Positions 22,101 through 25,302 of a stretch of 25,302 nt of DNA are shown here, piece by piece. The stretch is from a virus. The DNA lies in IMG/VR virus record IMGVR_UViG_3300035156_000296, positions 1-25,302 of that record; one strand, written 5' to 3'. Within the stretch, counting starts at the first letter, position 1; each line of letters starts with the position of its first letter. The notes beneath the pieces were generated by a model. That model did not search any database and was not told where the DNA came from. It was given only the letters and a program-made list of their open reading frames with translations. Made by a program: the position numbers and the translations under genes.

Positions 22101-22972
22101 CGGCGCGCGAAGCCGCCGAGCGGGCAGCGCGGACCGACGGCGGGCTCGCGGAGGCCTACGCCAAGGGCTTCACGAGTGACCGGACCCTGAACGGGGGCAA
22201 CGTCGGGCTGGAGGTCCGCATTGTCACTCTGTCGGACGGTCGGAAGGCTGTCGTCAAGACGATGAGCACGGAAGCCGAAGCGGCTAAGGAGATCGGCGCG
22301 GCCAACCTCTACGAGGCGCTGGGGGGCACGGGCTTCCGGGCCGAACGTCTGCCCGACGACGCAGGCGGCAACCCCCGGGTGGTCATGCCCTTCGTCGAGG
22401 GCGAGACGGGCGGTAGGGCGATGGTCCGCTTCGTGGACGAGGAGCGGGCGCGCCTCGGCCCCCAAGGGTTCTACGCCAAGTACATCGACCCGACCTCCCG
22501 CAGGCAGGGGATGGCCAACATCAACGCTCAGAAGGTGGAGGAGCAGCGGCAGATCGAATCCGAGAACGGGCTCCAGATCGCGATTCTCGACCACGTCATC
22601 GTGAACTACGACCGCCACTCTGGTAACTGGATGGTGCGGGGCGACCGGGTCATCCCGATCGACCACGGCAACGCCCAGTTCGAGGCGATGGGTGCGGGCG
22701 GTCTCCTCCGGACCTCCGGGTCTCCGTTCGCAGACTACTGGCTCGGGATCAAGACCAACCGCAACGGCGACCTGTCGCAGCTGCGCCCCAAGTTCAACCG
22801 AGCGCAGTGGGAGCCGCTGCGCGACCGGATGCTCGCCGCGATCGACCGGGACTACCCGGTGGGCCGGCCCGGACCCGTCACCGAGGACGACTGGGGGCAC
22901 AAGCTGAACCCGGACTACCGCAAGGGTCTGCTAGACCGCATCCGCCAGATCGACGAGAAGGTGAAGAAGTGA
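19148..22972 (+). CDS. MuF-type head protein fused to HExxH protease-like and kinase-like domains, 1274 aa
   Basis: The N-terminal about 250 residues match MuF/minor-head proteins: C213 in CGMRTHDD and the closing ISHPNCRRAFGARP (H241, C244). Two related coiled-coil units (about residues 310-400) and two Pro-rich linkers (about 414-437 and 522-553) follow. A helical region leads to TVVHEMGHGWE: HEMGH at 799-803 with a likely third zinc ligand E875 (TELIAMGMEL), as in gluzincins. An Ala/Lys/Glu coiled coil (about 932-995) links to a PI3/4-kinase-like domain: K1037 (AVVKTM), D1155-RHSGN1160 and D1172-HG. GTG 19148 is chosen; the open frame reaches a TTG at 19124, but that lies in the operator. 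As a MuF protein it should be packaged with the head and could be injected with DNA. Confidence 0.8.
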   Translation: MTRPLAVDEVSEELISVYRRAWDRVNAELQSLQLDPLSMRRRSRLIEMRRSIEAVMEGLDEQAAKWVATRLPEVYALGAHSTGAAAISAEGSAIWTAIQQEAVEELAQNLFGSLLKATSGVNDATKDLINRVAKDEALQKAIEGRTAKQAGREMERLLRKQGLSAVTYANGAEHGLAEYAQMAIRTTTATAYNRAALSDPDVLYYEVFDGLQCGMRTHDDPWKAHGSIVTREQAGLYLISHPNCRRAFGARPDIEDTEQARKASGSTTQEQDDFQLARERGYDKAAPDERASAEPDAPRTITRLEADPATIQRELDLLEMRLKAAPGGGARARIKRQIEVKRAELERATRVDPPDLPVLPDPRIATLEGEIEQLRVKLKAAAGGRARAKVKAEIADRERELSELRRDTKPDPELDPPRPPPPPDPTPPPVEGVGKEIGGKRSSLYTDEELAKQLKAEHKFWTNDKLRNELLGLRLAEIPDAISIRKAHPGWTTKVAERNREKQIADLRARLGFDGGPPPVVKPDPDPDRRVEPKPKPEPDPPPPPPETDSSIYASATIDTRVKAFAEANGAYLERVLGDSLVPIVPADTKQDLYRAFARAKRDNLDLLEKYPALYTPDGRAKEIGSLAEYAEHKRQLARLVAESKADIKANGVGNWGYELRYTRPENAYTNPKGIDAKIRKALQDRVSDPVGADGMERIWGTPDAHSRQLDAKKIDEAIKWYGSMMSKKAAATWQRHDPANTPLAFEPGKLRGTVQLRAKHPVLPMRMKFGSTAASKKRAYYQGRVVYGGNSPTRTVVHEMGHGWENTLGAPSSWSSQGPRSKLQEDAKAFLRYRQGKESASQIYPGRKGLEDEIGVKDDFLEHYMGKYYRNDTELIAMGMELMYAEPARLLFGDPEMFHWIAGILQGEITNGVSSGVVREARLARAGGDAAERAAKAAKAAAEKAAADEATRRAVIAKREARLAAEKAAREAAERAAKEAAAKAAREAAERAARTDGGLAEAYAKGFTSDRTLNGGNVGLEVRIVTLSDGRKAVVKTMSTEAEAAKEIGAANLYEALGGTGFRAERLPDDAGGNPRVVMPFVEGETGGRAMVRFVDEERARLGPQGFYAKYIDPTSRRQGMANINAQKVEEQRQIESENGLQIAILDHVIVNYDRHSGNWMVRGDRVIPIDHGNAQFEAMGAGGLLRTSGSPFADYWLGIKTNRNGDLSQLRPKFNRAQWEPLRDRMLAAIDRDYPVGRPGPVTEDDWGHKLNPDYRKGLLDRIRQIDEKVKK

Positions 22973-23163
22973 ACAAGAAGGTAGAGTTCCGAGACGACAC
23001 GGGCTTGGTCGGCGCCGTCTACGTCACCGACGAGCTGGTCGCCGACACGGCGATCCAGAGCCTGGTGGACGCCTGGACGCGAATGCGCCGCACCCCGGCG
23101 GAGTTCGTCAAGTACTACGACGGCTGGTCGAACGGCTACCTGACGTCCCGGGTGGCGGGGTAG
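22969..23163 (+). CDS. Small hypothetical protein, 64 aa
   Basis: GTG overlaps the MuF stop (GTGA), so it is translationally coupled to it. Acidic start (VEFRDDTGLVGAVYVTDEL), helical middle (IQSLVDAWTRMRRTPAEFVKYYDGW). Being coupled to a protein with enzyme domains, it could be a partner, chaperone or inhibitor of that protein; this is inference from position only. Not recognised. Confidence 0.6.
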   Translation: MNKKVEFRDDTGLVGAVYVTDELVADTAIQSLVDAWTRMRRTPAEFVKYYDGWSNGYLTSRVAG

Positions 23164-23172
23164 GGTGGCGTT

Positions 23173-23424
23173 GTGGAGATCGCAGTCAGCGTCGGCGGAG
23201 AGCCCCTCGGGGTTGTCTGCATTGACACGCACGGCCGATGTGGGGCCGACACCCCGGAGCTCGACTGGCTCGCCGTTGAGGGTGAGGCAGCCTTCTACGC
23301 CGGACCACCTCCCTGGGTCCCTGCGGTCGAGCGGATCCTCCGCGAAGCCTACGTCGCGGGTTACGACACCAAGACGTCAGGCGAGATCACACCCGTGGAC
23401 CTCCCAGAAGGAGCGATAGCCTGA
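23173..23424 (+). CDS. Hypothetical protein, 83 aa
   Basis: Not recognised. Beta-rich first half (MEIAVSVGGEPLGVVCIDT), then DWLAVEGEAAFYAGPPPWV and a helix (AVERILREAYVAGYD). GTG start with only a weak GGGTGG upstream. It may belong to the head-tail module or accompany the MuF protein. Confidence 0.58.
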   Translation: MEIAVSVGGEPLGVVCIDTHGRCGADTPELDWLAVEGEAAFYAGPPPWVPAVERILREAYVAGYDTKTSGEITPVDLPEGAIA

Positions 23425-23639
23425 TGCTTGGACCTGAGCTTGGCGGCATGACGCTGGAGTCCACCGCTCCCACGCTGGACGAGGGCGCGGCGTGGGGCTT
23501 TGTCCGCGACTTCCTTGACTCGGTAGACCCGGAGGCGCTGGAAACGTCCGCACTGCGCCGGGTCGGCGGGCTCGAGGGCGAGGACTCGATCGGGCAGTGC
23601 TTCCTCGAAGCGCTCAAGGACGAGGCCCATGGCCACTAG
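23424..23639 (+). CDS. Small acidic hypothetical protein, 71 aa
   Basis: ATG overlaps the previous stop (TGATG) and has a strong AGAAGGAG upstream (about 23405-23412). Acidic, helical protein (WGFVRDFLDSVDPEAL...). Its end overlaps the start of the next gene by 11 bases. Not recognised. Confidence 0.6.
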   Translation: MLGPELGGMTLESTAPTLDEGAAWGFVRDFLDSVDPEALETSALRRVGGLEGEDSIGQCFLEALKDEAHGH

Positions 23640-24045
23640 CACCGGCCCCAACCTCGAGCCGGCCCGGCGGGCGGTCGAGAAGCTGATGGACGACACCTGC
23701 CGGATCACGTCGGACCGTCAGGGCTCGGGCGACGACGCGCTCGACCAGGAGACCGGCCAGATCGTGCGGCCGGCCGACGACGACGAGCCCGTCTACGAAG
23801 GCAAGGCGCTGTTCTCCGCGATCTCCGGGACCGGCCGTAACGGCGGCCAGGCGTTCGCGATCGTGAACTACAACCTGGCCATCCCGCTCAGCGCGCCGGA
23901 GCTCACCCGCGGTATGCGGGTCGAGTGGACCAGCGCGCGCCGCGACGGCCGGGCGGTCGGCGAGGTCTTCTACGTCGAGTACCCGATCTACAAGACGATG
24001 GCGGCCTCACGCCGGGCGCAGCTCAGCCGAGAGGCGGTCGTCTGA
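23629..24045 (+). CDS. Head-closure/connector protein, DUF6093-like, 138 aa
   Basis: Pattern of the DUF6093 head-tail connectors of actinophages: an N-terminal helix, MDDTCRITSDRQGSGDDALDQETGQIV, EPVYEGKALFS, AFAIVNYNLAIPLSAPEL and a C-terminal EVFYVEYP. Such proteins close the portal and seat the tail. The position before gp10-like and terminator-like genes supports this. Confidence 0.7.
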   Translation: MATSTGPNLEPARRAVEKLMDDTCRITSDRQGSGDDALDQETGQIVRPADDDEPVYEGKALFSAISGTGRNGGQAFAIVNYNLAIPLSAPELTRGMRVEWTSARRDGRAVGEVFYVEYPIYKTMAASRRAQLSREAVV

Positions 24046-24467
24046 TGCAGCGTGACATCCACGCCACCGGGATCGCCGAGCTCCAGCGCCTGCTCGCCCG
24101 CGGCCAGGTCACGGTCAAGCGGGAGACCGCCCGGATCACGAAGAAGCACGGCTCGCTGCTGGTGACCAAGATCCGGGCGCGCGCCTCCGGGCGCCCCGGG
24201 CCGGGCGTCGTGACCGGCGACTACCGCCGGTCCTGGGGGTCGACCTACCGCGCGACCCCGGACCCCAGTGCGACCGTCGGCACGAACGCTCCGCAAGCTC
24301 GCCGGCTCGAGTACGGCTTCACCGGCCGGGACTCGCTGGGCCGGCACTACGCCCAGCCCCCGCTCCCGCACGTCGCCCCGGCTGTCCAGGAGACCGAGGC
24401 GGAGTACAAGGAAGAGCTGCGGCGCATGGCCGCCCGGATCGACTCCGCTGTGGCGTACCGACCGTGA
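24045..24467 (+). CDS. HK97 gp10-like neck/tail-completion protein, 140 aa
   Basis: N-terminal helix (IAELQRLLARG), basic helix, VVTGDYRRSWG, ATVGTNAPQARRLEYGFTGRDSLGRHY, QPPLPHVAPAVQ and a C-terminal helix. This TG.YR.SW / VGT..P.A..LE.G / PHxxPA order is typical of HK97 gp10-type neck proteins. ATG overlaps the previous stop (TGATG). Confidence 0.78.
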   Translation: MQRDIHATGIAELQRLLARGQVTVKRETARITKKHGSLLVTKIRARASGRPGPGVVTGDYRRSWGSTYRATPDPSATVGTNAPQARRLEYGFTGRDSLGRHYAQPPLPHVAPAVQETEAEYKEELRRMAARIDSAVAYRP

Positions 24468-24916
24468 CCGTCCCCCTCGCTCCGCAGCAGCTGTTCACCA
24501 CCTCGCTGCTCACCCTGCTCCGCGCGTCTGCCGGATCCGGGGTGGCGGTGGGCGACCACGCGGTCCCGACCGACGCGGGTGACCTCTACGCGATCCTCTA
24601 CCAGCTCGACCGCGGCACGGCCTTCTCCGGCCCGCCGCTCACCGCTCCGGACGCAGACGTCACCCTCGAGTACCAGATCTCGTCCTCCGGCAAGAGCCGG
24701 ATGCAGGCGCAGTGGTTGGCCGACAAGCTCCGGACCCTGATCCTGGGGCGCACCGAGTCTGGTGCCTTCGGTACAGCCTTGCCAGCTATCGCGGGTTGGC
24801 GCGTTGCGGATAGGCTACCGTCAAGCGCCGCGAGTGGCGTGCAAGTCGAAGGCGTCGCTCCACAGCTCAGGTTCACCGTTCAGGACAGGTACTCACTGCT
24901 CGTCACTCCGGCCTAG
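24464..24916 (+). CDS. Tail terminator-like protein, 150 aa
   Basis: GTG overlaps the previous stop (GTGA). An alpha/beta protein with LTLLRASAGSGVAVGDHAVP, AILYQLD and a central VTLEYQISSSGKSRMQAQWLADKLRTLILG, where the last helix packs on a strand as in tail-terminator folds. Position right after the gp10-like gene is the standard place for the protein that ends tail-tube growth. Confidence 0.6.
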   Translation: MTVPLAPQQLFTTSLLTLLRASAGSGVAVGDHAVPTDAGDLYAILYQLDRGTAFSGPPLTAPDADVTLEYQISSSGKSRMQAQWLADKLRTLILGRTESGAFGTALPAIAGWRVADRLPSSAASGVQVEGVAPQLRFTVQDRYSLLVTPA

Positions 24917-24931
24917 AAGGAGCACCACCCC

Positions 24932-25264
24932 ATGGCCTTGCTGGCAACTCAGGTCGCAACCGGGGCCGGGATCGGCCCGGCGTTCGCCGCTGCGAGCGCA
25001 GGCGGCGACACGATGGCCGTCGGCGAGGACGTCGCCCTCTACGTCAAGAACGCGAGCGGTGCGCCGGTCACGGTGACGATCGCATCCCCCGGGGTCTGCA
25101 ACCAGGGCGGGAACCACCCGCTGGTCGTCTCGGTGCCGGCAGCTGGCGAGCGTCTCATCGGGCCGCTCACCCCGGCCTACCGCTTCGGCGACCCGGTCAC
25201 CGGCCTCGTGTCCATCACTTACTCGTCGGCCACCTCCGTGACCGTCGCCGCGATCAAGGCTTAG
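24932..25264 (+). CDS. Small structural protein, beta-rich, 110 aa
   Basis: GAAGGAG about 9 nt before the ATG. Beta-rich, with VALYVKNASGAPVTVTIASPG, a Gly/Asn turn, VPAAGERLIGPLTPAYRFGDPVTGLVSITYS and VTVAAIKA. It looks like a small jelly-roll or Ig-type virion protein. A major tail protein often comes here, but this is short for one; a decoration or tube-capping role is possible. Confidence 0.6.
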   Translation: MALLATQVATGAGIGPAFAAASAGGDTMAVGEDVALYVKNASGAPVTVTIASPGVCNQGGNHPLVVSVPAAGERLIGPLTPAYRFGDPVTGLVSITYSSATSVTVAAIKA

Positions 25265-25272
25265 GGGCCGGC

Positions 25273-25302
25273 ATGAAGATGGCACACCCGGACATCCCGG
25301 AC
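25273..25302 (+). CDS. Start of a further gene, cut by the window end
   Basis: ATG with AGGGG 6-7 nt upstream; ten codons are visible (MKMAHPDIPD). Small actinophage proteins beginning with similar HPD(L/I)P motifs are known near the tail genes, but the fragment is too short to name. Confidence 0.45.
   Translation, partial: MKMAHPDIPD

Noticed and set aside
1-25302. CRISPR arrays, insertion sequences, integrase or transposase genes
   Set aside because: No spaced identical repeats, no terminal inverted repeats with a transposase frame and no recombinase motif were seen on either strand.

Overview
The window is a high-GC phage or prophage segment carrying most of a virion-structure module. 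Strong GC third-position bias, many GTG starts, overlapping stop/start junctions (GTGA, TGATG), leaderless-type promoters and an amidase with LGFP-like repeats all point to an actinobacterial host. I cannot name a species. No terminase, tape measure, integrase or repressor gene lies inside the window. The head-tail connector genes at the right end suggest a tailed phage, probably long-tailed.

Layout. 1-1.1 kb: two reverse genes, each with its own promoter. 1.1-2.2 kb: a long intergenic region with an AT-rich promoter and structured repeats, then a coiled-coil protein gene. 2.2-6.3 kb: portal, a Lys-rich miniprotein, a 27-residue membrane peptide, an HNH protein, a small unknown and an amidase endolysin, closed by a strong bidirectional hairpin. 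6.4-7.5 kb: a reverse cassette of five overlapping small genes. 7.7-10.5 kb: scaffold-like protein, decoration protein, lambda-E-like major capsid protein and two small proteins. 10.5-18.8 kb: host-contact module with a collagen-stalk fibre bearing two carbohydrate-binding-like modules, a GH30-type glycosidase, small structural proteins and a 912-residue fibre built from about 32 copies of a 20-residue repeat. 18.8-19.1 kb: one more reverse gene. 19.1-25.3 kb: a 1274-residue MuF-type head protein fused to an HExxH metalloprotease-like domain and a PI3/4-kinase-like domain, then small genes, head-closure (DUF6093-like), gp10-like and tail-terminator-like proteins, a small structural protein and the start of a further gene.

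Two things stand out. First, all four reverse transcription units start from near-identical promoters. Their -35 box is one half of a palindrome (TTGCCAC-N3-GGCAA) and lies 17-18 bp from a -10 box; two of them place the ATG 6 nt after the -10, as in leaderless mRNAs. A close forward copy precedes the endolysin and a weaker one precedes the portal. This looks like a phage-wide regulon under one DNA-binding protein. Second, the MuF protein keeps the key residues of both a zincin and a lipid/protein-kinase fold, so it may be a virion protein that carries enzymes into the host. A twin-hairpin element with identical loops but unrelated stems flanks the coiled-coil gene and is unexplained.
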